Counted from the stretch's first letter, positions 1 through 7,088 are shown. The stretch: DNA of 7,414 nucleotides from Thermomicrobiaceae bacterium (GCA_007124395.1 SLFF01000333.1:1-7414), one strand, 5' to 3'. The notes: generated by a model not told the origin, from the letters alone. Program-made: numbers and translations.

Positions 1-91
1 GATGAATCCGCACCGTGAAGAGCGCCTGGAAGAAGGCGATGAGCTGACCGTCGCCGGTCGTGACGATCAGCTGGAGAAGCTGGAGCTATAG
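1..91 (+). CDS. C-terminal fragment of a TrkA-C/RCK_C domain protein (potassium transport or channel regulation)
   Basis: Partial at the left window edge; the reading frame starts at position 2 and ends at TAG 89-91, leaving 29 visible codons. The peptide begins NPHREERLEEGDELTV and ends QLEKLEL. The pattern 'NP...RLEEGDELTVAGRDDQLEKLE' (asparagine-proline, an L..GD.L.V.G core, then QL..LE) is what the last beta strands and helix of RCK_C/TrkA-C domains look like. In that family the domain sits at the end of TrkA-like NAD-binding regulators, K+ channels, or cation/proton antiporter subunits, on the cytoplasmic side, and binds small ligands. Which of these proteins this is cannot be told from 29 residues. 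It converges on the glucan phosphorylase gene with 36 bases between the two stops. Confidence 0.65.
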   Translation, partial: MNPHREERLEEGDELTVAGRDDQLEKLEL

Positions 92-127
92 ACGGTTTCC
101 TGGGCTGGATGATAGCCGGGGCGCGTG

Positions 128-1870
128 TCAGACCTCAGCCAACATCAATTCCGGCTCCCTGGCGACGTGCTGGTAAGCGTTCATTGCGTATTGCGATACC
201 ATGCGCTGCGCGTTGAAGAATGATCCGTTCAAGGCGATCGACCACCGGCCAATCGCGGCAAAGTCGAGCGGCCGCTTGTAGTACATTGGCGCAATCGAAA
301 ACTCGAGCTGGTCATACAATGATGAGATTTCCTGCTCGGTATCGCTCTCGGGTCTGTCGTTTCCGATTGCCCATCCCGTGATCCCTTCGACGTGGCCCTC
401 GACCCACCAGCCGTCGATCACGCTCAGGCTGGGAACTGCGTTCAGCGCCGCTTTCATTCCACTGGTTCCGGATGCCTCAAGCGGCTTTTGCGGCGTATTC
501 AGCCAGACGTCGACGCCGCTGCAGAACAGCATCCCAAGCGACATGTCGTAATCTTCCAGGTACACCACTCGTACCACGTCGCTAAGTTCCGATGCCGCCC
601 GGTAGACTCGCCGTATAAGCTCTTTTCCGCCTTCGTCGCGCGGGTGGGCTTTGCCACCGAACACGATCTGAAAGGGGCCGAACCGGTCAGCAATTCTCCG
701 GAGCCGGGCAGTATCGGTAAACAGCAGATCAGCGCGTTTGTACGGCGTAGCGCGACGAGCGAACCCGAGAGTCAGTACGAGTGGATCCAGCGTGGTACCT
801 GTTCGTCGATCGATCTCATGAAAGAACGCTTCTTTTGCTTCCAGGTGAGCGTTGGCGACCGCCTCGAGCGGCAGGCTAACCGCATAGCGCAGATAGAGGT
901 TGTCCTTTCGCCATTCGGGTATGTAGGAATCGAACAGCCGCTGGAAAGGAGGGCTTGTCCAGGTCGTCGCGTGTACGCCGTTGGTAATCGAGTCGATCGG
1001 GTATTGCGGAAACATGCTTCGGGCGACTTCCCCATGACGAAGCGCCACACCGTTGACGTATCGAGAGAATCGCAGTGCCAGGAACGTCATGTTGAGGGCC
1101 CCGTCCTGAAAACAGCTGGAGGCGCGAATGACCTCCGATATGTGCTCGCCCAGGACCTGTCGGACCAACTGCTCCGGAAACTGATCGTGACCGGCGGGAA
1201 CCGGCGTATGCGTGGTGAAGACGCAGTGTCCCCGAACCGTTTCCAGATCGTGGTCGGTGAGATCGCCGGGCGGCCGACTATCGAGCTGCAGGCGAAGGAG
1301 CTCGATCGCCAGCAATGCCGCATGACCTTCGTTCATGTGAAAGACGTCGACATCGGTGTGACCGAGTGCTGAGAGCATAGCTACACCACCGAGCCCCAGA
1401 ACGGCTTCCTGAGACAGACGGTAGTGTTGATCGCCGCCGTACAGGTTGTCGGTGAGCTTCTGTGCTTCGCTATCGTTCTCTGGCAGGAACGTATCGAGAA
1501 AATACACCGGAACGCGCCCACCGTTTACGCTCCCGTGAATCTCGTATCTCCAGGCTCGGATCTGAACAGGACGGTTGTCGATCTCAATGGTAACGATGGG
1601 ATCCATTGCCTCGAGTTGCGCCGATGGATCCCAGGATCTGGGGCTCTCGGATTGATTGCCAACCGAATCGAGATGTTGCCGAACGTATCCCTGGCGGTGT
1701 AGCAGAGTGATCCCGATCATCGGCATATCAAGATCAGCGGCCGCTCGGAGGGTGTCGCCGGCCAGCACGCCCAGGCCGCCGGAGTAGGTCGGTATGTCTG
1801 GTGAAAGGCCAACTTCCATCGAGAAGTAACCGACGGTCGGGCCCGAGTATCGCTGGCGAGGTGTGATCAT
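128..1870 (-). CDS. glgP: Alpha-glucan (glycogen/maltodextrin) phosphorylase, GT35 family, short form
   Basis: Cytoplasmic PLP enzyme that releases glucose 1-phosphate from the non-reducing ends of alpha-1,4-glucans using phosphate (EC 2.4.1.1). In the 580-residue reading: N-terminal GYFSMEVGL 14-22 and TYSGGLGVLAGD 28-39; HMNEGHAA 178-185; THTPVPAGHDQF 220-231; VNGVALRHGEV about 272-282; TNGVH 296-300; FARRATPYKRADLL 370-383, whose R373 and K378 match the phosphate-binding Arg/Lys pair of the family; GGKAHPRDEGGK 405-416; and the PLP site EASGTSGMKAALN 465-477 with Lys473. The catalytic set looks complete. Motif style (SGTSGMK, DGWW, GWAIG) matches the TIGR02094 type rather than the E. coli GlgP/MalP type, and it lacks the N-terminal DUF3417 domain of the roughly 850-residue relatives. 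Start: ATG at 1870 has GAAGG five bases upstream. An in-frame ATG at 1930 would add 20 residues but lacks a Shine-Dalgarno. It follows the exporter genes on the same strand. Confidence 0.93.
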   Translation of the reverse strand: MITPRQRYSGPTVGYFSMEVGLSPDIPTYSGGLGVLAGDTLRAAADLDMPMIGITLLHRQGYVRQHLDSVGNQSESPRSWDPSAQLEAMDPIVTIEIDNRPVQIRAWRYEIHGSVNGGRVPVYFLDTFLPENDSEAQKLTDNLYGGDQHYRLSQEAVLGLGGVAMLSALGHTDVDVFHMNEGHAALLAIELLRLQLDSRPPGDLTDHDLETVRGHCVFTTHTPVPAGHDQFPEQLVRQVLGEHISEVIRASSCFQDGALNMTFLALRFSRYVNGVALRHGEVARSMFPQYPIDSITNGVHATTWTSPPFQRLFDSYIPEWRKDNLYLRYAVSLPLEAVANAHLEAKEAFFHEIDRRTGTTLDPLVLTLGFARRATPYKRADLLFTDTARLRRIADRFGPFQIVFGGKAHPRDEGGKELIRRVYRAASELSDVVRVVYLEDYDMSLGMLFCSGVDVWLNTPQKPLEASGTSGMKAALNAVPSLSVIDGWWVEGHVEGITGWAIGNDRPESDTEQEISSLYDQLEFSIAPMYYKRPLDFAAIGRWSIALNGSFFNAQRMVSQYAMNAYQHVAREPELMLAEV

Positions 1871-1875
1871 ATTGC

Positions 1876-1880
1876 CCTTC
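1876..1880 (-). promoter_or_regulatory. Ribosome binding site deciding the phosphorylase start
   Basis: On the minus strand GAAGG (within GAAGAGAAGGG) lies five bases before ATG 1870. The alternative ATG at 1930 is preceded by GAGCATTTGCT, which has no purine-rich match. This favours the shorter protein, which also begins close to the first conserved motif of the family. The match is moderate, not perfect. Confidence 0.5.
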
Positions 1881-1960
1881 TCTTCAATCAGCAGGTGAAT
1901 ACACTGCTTTACTTGACCGTCCACGTGCATAGCAAATGCTCAGTAAGGTGACGAGATGCT

Positions 1961-3613
1961 TTAGTCCATCATCATGTCGCGACGCCGGAAGGCGATTGCT
2001 CCGATTATCACGCCGGCAACCCCCAGCACGAGGAATATGGCGGACACCGTCAGGTTCGCGGCTTCCCCGGGAACCATCGGCTGATGCTCGAACGGCGAAA
2101 GCGTGATCAACCAGCCAGGGATGTCCAGGAATGCATCGAGCAACACCAGAAGGAAGCTGGTCAGCAGGACCGTGTAAAGGAGCGGCCCGGTGAGTTGTGG
2201 ATAGATGCCGAAGATCAGCACGCCGAGACCCGTGAACAGGACGGCGATCGGAATCAGGTTCAGCCCGGCGCTCAGTGCATCGGCCGGCGCGAGCATCGTC
2301 CCAGTGATTGAGGTGCCGATCATTGCGGAGAAGCCGACCAGAAGGCTGATGATCACAATGCCGGCCAATCCAACCAGCACGTTCGTGATCAGCCAGCGGT
2401 GCCGCTCGAGCGGAAGAATCAGAAGAACGGTCAGACGACCAGTCGCTTCTTCTTCACGTATCGCGGCTACATGCCCGGCAGCAAAGAGTGCCGGAACCAG
2501 CACCAGCATCGTGATGATCAAACCGATATAGGCGGACGGATCGCCCGGATCGGACAGTCCGAATTCGCCGAGAAATGCCGCGAATGCCGGGAAGTCGACG
2601 ATGAACTCAGCGAAATCGTTTGCCACCATCCCGAAGATTCCGGTGAGCAGCACCCCGACCAGGCTGAATCCGATCACTGCCGGCCGACTCTGCTGAACTT
2701 CATGCCACCAGAGCGATTTGTATGGTGGCTGTGGCCCGGCCGTTTCCTGATCGCCAAGCAACAGGCTGCCGTGGATCTCGCGCTGTTGTGCGAGGGTGGT
2801 TGCGACACCCGCCAGCACCAGTGTTCCGGCTCCGAAGAGCAGGAATGGCAGATTGCTACCCACTTCGATGGTTCCGATCTCGGTGAACCAGCCGAACGGG
2901 GTGAGCCAGGGTAGCCATTCTGGCATCTGTTCCAGGACGGAGAGGATGCGCATCGCCAGTGCGGCACCGATTACGCCGAGACCGATTCGAACTGCGCTGG
3001 ATCGACTCGGGGTCAGTTGCACTAGCAGCGCTCCGAGCGCCGCAAAGAACGTGAAGCCACCGGCCATGCCACATGCAAATCGTATGGCTCCACTGGCGGA
3101 GATGTCCGAGATTGCCATCAGCGCGACGACGGTGAGAATCGTGTATGCCACGGCGAAGATCAATGGGGTAACCAGTGCCGAGAGAAAGAGTGCCCGTCGA
3201 CTGAGCACCCCGCCGAGTAGGAGTTCGTCGTGTCCACGGTCCTCGTCACCCCGGGCGAGTCGAGTCGCTGCAAGCATTCCCCAGATGACAATTGCCGGGA
3301 AGAGCGGTCCACCGGCACGCCAGAGGGTGAATCCCTCGATCGTGTGGATCTGGATCGCCTTGCCGAACATCGCCTCGAATGCCGGATTGCCCTCGATCGA
3401 CTGCGCCAGGGCGAGCCGCTCCTGTTCGGTCGGAAATGTGTCGATCCACACTCCGGCAACCACGGAAGCTGTGAGGACGAGCCCGATGATCCAGATCATC
3501 CCGGATGGTGCGATCAGGCGCAGGTGGTGTTTCAGTAGAACGAGCCAGATCCCAAGTGGAGTCGACCTGCCTTCTTCCGCGGTTCGGCTGGTGACGATCT
3601 CAGCGCTGGTCAC
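1961..3613 (-). CDS. ABC-2 type exporter permease 1 (12 membrane segments, COG3559-like)
   Basis: Membrane half of an ABC exporter; substrate unknown, and the family label 'exporter of polyketide antibiotics' (COG3559-like) is only a name by homology. From GTG 3613 the product is 550 residues. About twelve hydrophobic segments can be read, near residues 39-57, 103-120, 140-168, 179-202, 207-225, 254-273, 312-331, 362-382, 409-433, 451-470, 475-493 and 521-541, with a charged cytoplasmic N-terminus and an FRRRD tail. The two halves are related: a charged DEDRGHDELL loop (123-132) corresponds to REEEATGRLTVLL (386-398), and LTPFGW (237-242) to the LSPFEH motif (505-510). Start choice: GGAGAGGAG lies seven bases before the GTG, whereas ATG 3631 overlaps that site. 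The first 14 bases overlap the end of the ATPase 1 gene, so translation is probably coupled and the two proteins partner. Confidence 0.85.
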   Translation of the reverse strand: MTSAEIVTSRTAEEGRSTPLGIWLVLLKHHLRLIAPSGMIWIIGLVLTASVVAGVWIDTFPTEQERLALAQSIEGNPAFEAMFGKAIQIHTIEGFTLWRAGGPLFPAIVIWGMLAATRLARGDEDRGHDELLLGGVLSRRALFLSALVTPLIFAVAYTILTVVALMAISDISASGAIRFACGMAGGFTFFAALGALLVQLTPSRSSAVRIGLGVIGAALAMRILSVLEQMPEWLPWLTPFGWFTEIGTIEVGSNLPFLLFGAGTLVLAGVATTLAQQREIHGSLLLGDQETAGPQPPYKSLWWHEVQQSRPAVIGFSLVGVLLTGIFGMVANDFAEFIVDFPAFAAFLGEFGLSDPGDPSAYIGLIITMLVLVPALFAAGHVAAIREEEATGRLTVLLILPLERHRWLITNVLVGLAGIVIISLLVGFSAMIGTSITGTMLAPADALSAGLNLIPIAVLFTGLGVLIFGIYPQLTGPLLYTVLLTSFLLVLLDAFLDIPGWLITLSPFEHQPMVPGEAANLTVSAIFLVLGVAGVIIGAIAFRRRDMMMD

Positions 3614-4511
3614 GGGTGGGCTCCTCTCCATAGTAGGAGTGGAACAGCTCTTCAAGCGTCGGTTCACGTACCTGCAGGCTCGTGATCTCCGAGGTAGCCA
3701 GTGCCTTGATCAGCAGGTCGGTACTGCCGGTAACCTGCAATCGAAGCAAGCCATCTTCGATCTCGATATCTTCGATACCGGGAACCTGATCGAGCACCGG
3801 TGGTGTGCCTCGATACATAGCCTCTACCGTTCTCGCGGAGAGGTGCCGGAGTTCCTTCAGGGTGCCGTACTCCACCAGACGACCGTTGCGCAGGATGGCG
3901 ACCCGATCGCAGGCTGTCTCTACTTCACTGAGTACGTGCGATGAGAGAAGCACAGTCTGCCCGCGTGCTTTGGCTTCGCGCAGTACCGACTGGAACTCCT
4001 GCTCGAGGATCGGATCGAGCCCGCTCGTCGGTTCGTCCATGACTAGCAGGTCGGCACGGGTCATCAGTGCGGCGATCAGTGCGATCTTCTGCCGGTTACC
4101 CTTGGAGTAGGTTCGACCCTTCTTGTTCGGATCGAAGACGAAACGCTCAGTGTAGTGCTGTCGGATCTCTTCGTCGTATCCACCGTAGATAGCACCAAGC
4201 AAGTCCAGAATCTGGCCACCGGTCAGGTTCGGCCAGACGTTGAACTCGGAGGGCACATACGCCAGTCGCCGGTGAACCGCGACCGGATCCCGCCAGCTGT
4301 CGTAACCGTAGACCGTGGCCTGCCCACTGGTTGGTTTGATCAGCCCGAGGAGCACACGCAACGCAGTCGTCTTGCCCGCGCCGTTCGAACCCAGCAGTCC
4401 TACGACTTCACCTTGCTGAAGCGTCATTGACAGATCATCGAGCGCCACGGTTTGCCCGAATCGTTTGGTGACCCGATCGAACTCGAGAACTGAACTGGCG
4501 TGATGTGCCAT
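3600..4511 (-). CDS. ABC exporter ATP-binding protein 1
   Basis: Cytoplasmic nucleotide-binding subunit, 303 residues, that should power permease 1. Walker A GSNGAGKTT 41-49; Q-loop region YVPSEFNVW 85-93, with Ser where most ABC proteins have Gln; signature YSKGN 135-139 in place of LSGGQ; Walker B and catalytic glutamate DLLVMDE 154-160; D-loop SGLDP 163-167; H-loop SSH 190-192. Residues from about 220 form the small C-terminal domain usual for ABC-2 drug-export ATPases (DUF4162-like), ending in PTLEELF 284-290. ATG 4511 has a perfect AGGAGG six bases upstream. The gene lies 38 bases after permease 2 and overlaps permease 1 by 14 bases. By hand count it is about 58% identical, without gaps, to ATPase 2 over 220 residues, so the two are paralogues from a module duplication. 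Confidence 0.93.
   Translation of the reverse strand: MAHHASSVLEFDRVTKRFGQTVALDDLSMTLQQGEVVGLLGSNGAGKTTALRVLLGLIKPTSGQATVYGYDSWRDPVAVHRRLAYVPSEFNVWPNLTGGQILDLLGAIYGGYDEEIRQHYTERFVFDPNKKGRTYSKGNRQKIALIAALMTRADLLVMDEPTSGLDPILEQEFQSVLREAKARGQTVLLSSHVLSEVETACDRVAILRNGRLVEYGTLKELRHLSARTVEAMYRGTPPVLDQVPGIEDIEIEDGLLRLQVTGSTDLLIKALATSEITSLQVREPTLEELFHSYYGEEPTRDQR
3621..3629 (-). promoter_or_regulatory. Ribosome binding site for permease 1, inside the ATPase 1 gene
   Basis: Minus-strand GGAGAGGAG, seven bases before GTG 3613. It lies in the last codons of the ATPase 1 gene and supports the GTG start over ATG 3631, which falls at the edge of this very site, and over the more distant ATG 3667. Confidence 0.7.
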
Positions 4512-4517
4512 TTTATG

Positions 4518-4523
4518 CCTCCT
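4518..4523 (-). promoter_or_regulatory. Strong ribosome binding site for ATPase 1
   Basis: Minus-strand AGGAGG, a full anti-Shine-Dalgarno match, six bases before ATG 4511. It sits in the 38-base gap after the permease 2 stop, so the second module has its own strong translation start. No hairpin-plus-T-run terminator fits in this gap, consistent with read-through transcription. Confidence 0.75.
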
Positions 4524-4549
4524 GGTGTGCGGCTACGATGAATGGTCAG

Positions 4550-6148
4550 CTACACCGACTGCAGATCCCGCCGTCCGAAGCCGATGACTCCGAGGATGAT
4601 CAACCCGATGGCTATACCTGTGAGAACCACGATCGAGAGCAGTGTGAACTCTCCGCCAGGTAGCTCGGGTACGTGCTCGAACGGTGATGCGTTGTACATC
4701 CAGCCCGGCATGTTGAGCAGGTCCCCGAATAGCCCGGCCGTCACGGCGAAGAGCAATACGACCCACGGTACGGCCAGCCCTTTCGGGAAGAATCCGAAGA
4801 AGACACTCACCAGTCCGATCAGCAGCCAGATTGCCGGAACGTAGGCCAGCGCTGCCCCGATGATCTGCCAGAAGAGATTCGTGTCGTTCTGGTCGATAGC
4901 GGAGAGCACACCCAGTGCGCCTGCTCCGAGCAAGAGGACGATTGCCGATCCGACCATGGCGATCAGCAGGTAGCTGCCGATCCAGCGGCTTCGTCCGAGC
5001 GCAGTTGAGAGCAGTGCCTCGGCGTGCCCGGCGGTCTCTTCGGCTCTGGCGCGAAGCACCGCAGGGATCGCGAAGCCGGTGGCCAGCATCGCCAGAATCA
5101 GCACCAGGAACCCGATCAGCGAGTCAAGCAGGCTGATACCTTCAAATGCGGCTACGAACTCGGCCATCTCCGGATTGTCGGCGATCCATTCCGAGATCTC
5201 TCCGATGGTGCTGCCGAACGCGATGCCGAGCACGATCAATCCGATGCTCCAGCCGATCAGGCTACCCCGTAGTTGACGGAAGGCGAACCCGACTGGATGG
5301 GCCAGGCCGTCCGACGCATTGGCCTTGCCCGGCCTGGGACGAACCAGTCCGGCGGCAACATCGCGACGGACATTCAGGGCAAAGGCGACGCTGACCAGCG
5401 CGATTGTGGTGATGCCGGCCAATGCGAGTGGCCACCATCGCTCATCGACGAACGGCCGCATCGATTGCGCCCAGAACAGCGGCGAGAACCAGGAGATCAC
5501 GCTGCCCTGCACATCGCCGATGGCCCGTATCAGGAAGGCCGCGGCCACGACCATCGCGCTGACACTGGCAGCTCCCCGACCGAACTCGATCATCTGCGCC
5601 ACCACCAGGGCAACACCTGCGAAAACGATCCCGGTGGCGGCAACCCCCGTCCCGACGGCGAGAGACCCGGCAAACGCCATGTCTTCGCCCACCACGGGCA
5701 GGAGCGTGGCAATCAGAACGCCGTTGAGCAGGTGAGCTGCTGACACGACGATCAGTGCCGCTGCTGGTTGGGCGAACGATCCGACCGTACTCGCCCGGAT
5801 GAGCTCCAGCCTCCCGGTTTCTTCCTCACGGCGGGTATGCCGGATGATCAGGAAGACGCTCATGAGCGCTGCGGCAACCGCCACGTAGAGCAGAATCTCG
5901 GCGGCAACCATCACCCCGAACGTGTAGTCGTCCAGCCCGTACCCGGGTCCACGCATCAGGTTGGCGATCGGATTGTCCCAGAGATCGGCGCGGGCCTGCC
6001 GATCGGCTTCGGTGGCGTAAATGCCCGGAAGACTGGACGCGAACAGCAGCACGAATCCGGTTATGCCGACGATCCAGATCGGGAGTCGCAGGCGGTCCCG
6101 TCTGAGGATGAATCGAATGAGGGTTCCGGTTCCTGCGAACTGGTTCAT
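4550..6148 (-). CDS. ABC-2 type exporter permease 2 (12 membrane segments, COG3559-like)
   Basis: Integral membrane partner of ATPase 2, 532 residues; substrate unknown. About twelve hydrophobic segments, near residues 23-40, 78-102, 125-150, 159-184, 192-210, 239-258, 296-315, 342-364, 389-414, 428-452, 457-477 and 501-525, with a basic, likely cytoplasmic linker near 260-290. The polypeptide is two related halves: REEETGRLEL (107-116) repeats as EETAGHAEAL (370-379), DNP (58-60) as DNP (324-326), and WFSPLFW (220-226) as the NASPFEH region (486-492). The C-terminal PGW...SPFEH.P and a GRRD-like tail are shared with permease 1, so the permeases are paralogues, though far more diverged than their ATPases. 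ATG 6148 is backed by GGAGGAGG seven bases upstream and overlaps the ATPase 2 stop as ATGA, so translation is almost certainly coupled. Confidence 0.9.
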   Translation of the reverse strand: MNQFAGTGTLIRFILRRDRLRLPIWIVGITGFVLLFASSLPGIYATEADRQARADLWDNPIANLMRGPGYGLDDYTFGVMVAAEILLYVAVAAALMSVFLIIRHTRREEETGRLELIRASTVGSFAQPAAALIVVSAAHLLNGVLIATLLPVVGEDMAFAGSLAVGTGVAATGIVFAGVALVVAQMIEFGRGAASVSAMVVAAAFLIRAIGDVQGSVISWFSPLFWAQSMRPFVDERWWPLALAGITTIALVSVAFALNVRRDVAAGLVRPRPGKANASDGLAHPVGFAFRQLRGSLIGWSIGLIVLGIAFGSTIGEISEWIADNPEMAEFVAAFEGISLLDSLIGFLVLILAMLATGFAIPAVLRARAEETAGHAEALLSTALGRSRWIGSYLLIAMVGSAIVLLLGAGALGVLSAIDQNDTNLFWQIIGAALAYVPAIWLLIGLVSVFFGFFPKGLAVPWVVLLFAVTAGLFGDLLNMPGWMYNASPFEHVPELPGGEFTLLSIVVLTGIAIGLIILGVIGFGRRDLQSV

Positions 6149-7077
6149 GCCACAACCTCCTCCTTCTCAGGCTCGGCGAGTTCCTCGGCCGTCAGCTCTT
6201 CACCGTAGTGGCGCATGAACAGCTGCTCCAGCGTCGGTGGCTGGCTGACCAGATTCCGGATACCGAGTGCGGCAACTTCGCTGATCACTGGCCCGAGCTT
6301 GTCGGTATCGACATCGAATTGAACCCGGCCATTGTCCAGGCTGAAGTCGTGGACACCGGGCAGGTGGATCAGATCGGCAGCCGGTCGTTCGGTTTCAGCG
6401 GTTACCGAGGTTCGGGTCAGATGTCGCAGCTCCTGCAGAGTTCCGCTCTCTACTGTCTGACCCTGTCGGATGATCGTGACCCGCTCACAGAGCACTTCCA
6501 CCTGATAGAGGATGTGACTGGAGAGCAGCACCGTTTTGCCGGCGGCCTGTTCCTCCTTGATGCACTCCTGGAAGATCACTTCCATGAGTGGATCGAGGCC
6601 AGATGTCGGTTCATCCATGATCAGCAGGTCGACATCCGACGAAAGCGCCGCGATGATCGCCACCTTCTGCCGATTGCCTTTGGAGTAAGTTCGCCCCTTC
6701 TTGGTGGGGTCGAAATCGAACCGCTCACAGAGTTCGGCCCGCTTTTTCGGATCCAGTCCACCGCGAAGCCTCCCGAGAACATCGATCGCCTCCCCGCCGG
6801 TCAGTTCCGGCCAGAGGTTGACGTCTCCCGGGACGTAGGCCAGCCGCCGGTGGAGTTCGACCGCATCTGCCCAGGGATCTCCACCAAAGAGTCGCGCAAC
6901 TCCGCTATCGTGCCGGAGCAAGCCGAGCAGAACCCGGATCGCCGTCGTCTTCCCGGCACCGTTCGGGCCGAGGAAGCCGTGGACCTCTCCGGGATTGACT
7001 GTGAGATTGAAGAAATCGAGGGCTCTAACCGATCCGTAAGTCTTCACGACGTCCTTCATTGAAATTACCGGGGTCAT
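6145..7077 (-). CDS. ABC exporter ATP-binding protein 2
   Basis: Nucleotide-binding subunit, first gene of the probable operon; 310 residues from ATG 7077. Walker A GPNGAGKTT 37-45; Q-loop region YVPGDVNLW 81-89, with Gly replacing the usual Gln; signature YSKGN 131-135; Walker B DLLIMDE 150-156; D-loop SGLDP 159-163; H-loop SSH 186-188; C-terminal PTLEQLF 281-287, then an acidic tail (EELTAEELAEPEKEE) absent from ATPase 1. It ends in a 4-base ATGA overlap with permease 2, its likely partner. Start is uncertain: AGGAG at 7089-7093 lies 11 bases before ATG 7077 but only 2 bases before ATG 7086, and a GTG at 7089 overlaps the site. I prefer 7077 (MTPVISMKD), a typical beginning for the family. 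The choice changes only up to four residues. Confidence 0.93.
   Translation of the reverse strand: MTPVISMKDVVKTYGSVRALDFFNLTVNPGEVHGFLGPNGAGKTTAIRVLLGLLRHDSGVARLFGGDPWADAVELHRRLAYVPGDVNLWPELTGGEAIDVLGRLRGGLDPKKRAELCERFDFDPTKKGRTYSKGNRQKVAIIAALSSDVDLLIMDEPTSGLDPLMEVIFQECIKEEQAAGKTVLLSSHILYQVEVLCERVTIIRQGQTVESGTLQELRHLTRTSVTAETERPAADLIHLPGVHDFSLDNGRVQFDVDTDKLGPVISEVAALGIRNLVSQPPTLEQLFMRHYGEELTAEELAEPEKEEVVA
6156..6163 (-). promoter_or_regulatory. Strong ribosome binding site for permease 2, inside the ATPase 2 gene
   Basis: Minus-strand GGAGGAGG seven bases before ATG 6148, formed by the GAG-GAG-GTT codons near the end of ATPase 2. Together with the ATGA stop/start overlap it indicates coupled translation of the two subunits. 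Confidence 0.75.
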
Positions 7078-7088
7078 GGTTGCCATCA

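Noticed and set aside
103..117. GGCT/AGCC hairpin between the convergent genes as a terminator
   Set aside because: The stem is only four pairs with a 7-base loop and no T-run on either side, too weak to call.
392..1372. Plus-strand open frame (326 codons) opposite the phosphorylase
   Set aside because: It mirrors the codon pattern of the real gene on the other strand and shows no domain or plausible ribosome binding site.
3614..3667. Upstream starts for permease 1 (ATG 3667 or ATG 3631)
   Set aside because: Both would lie deeper inside ATPase 1; the GGAGAGGAG site is correctly spaced only for GTG 3613.
2796..3944. Long plus-strand open frame (382 codons) opposite permease 1 and ATPase 1
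   Set aside because: It is antisense to two genes with clear motifs, its product is rich in Ser, Arg, Pro and Ala with no recognisable domain, and it crosses the boundary of both real genes.
6208..7062. Plus-strand open frame (284 codons) opposite ATPase 2
   Set aside because: Antisense to a gene with all ABC motifs; the product has no recognisable family features.
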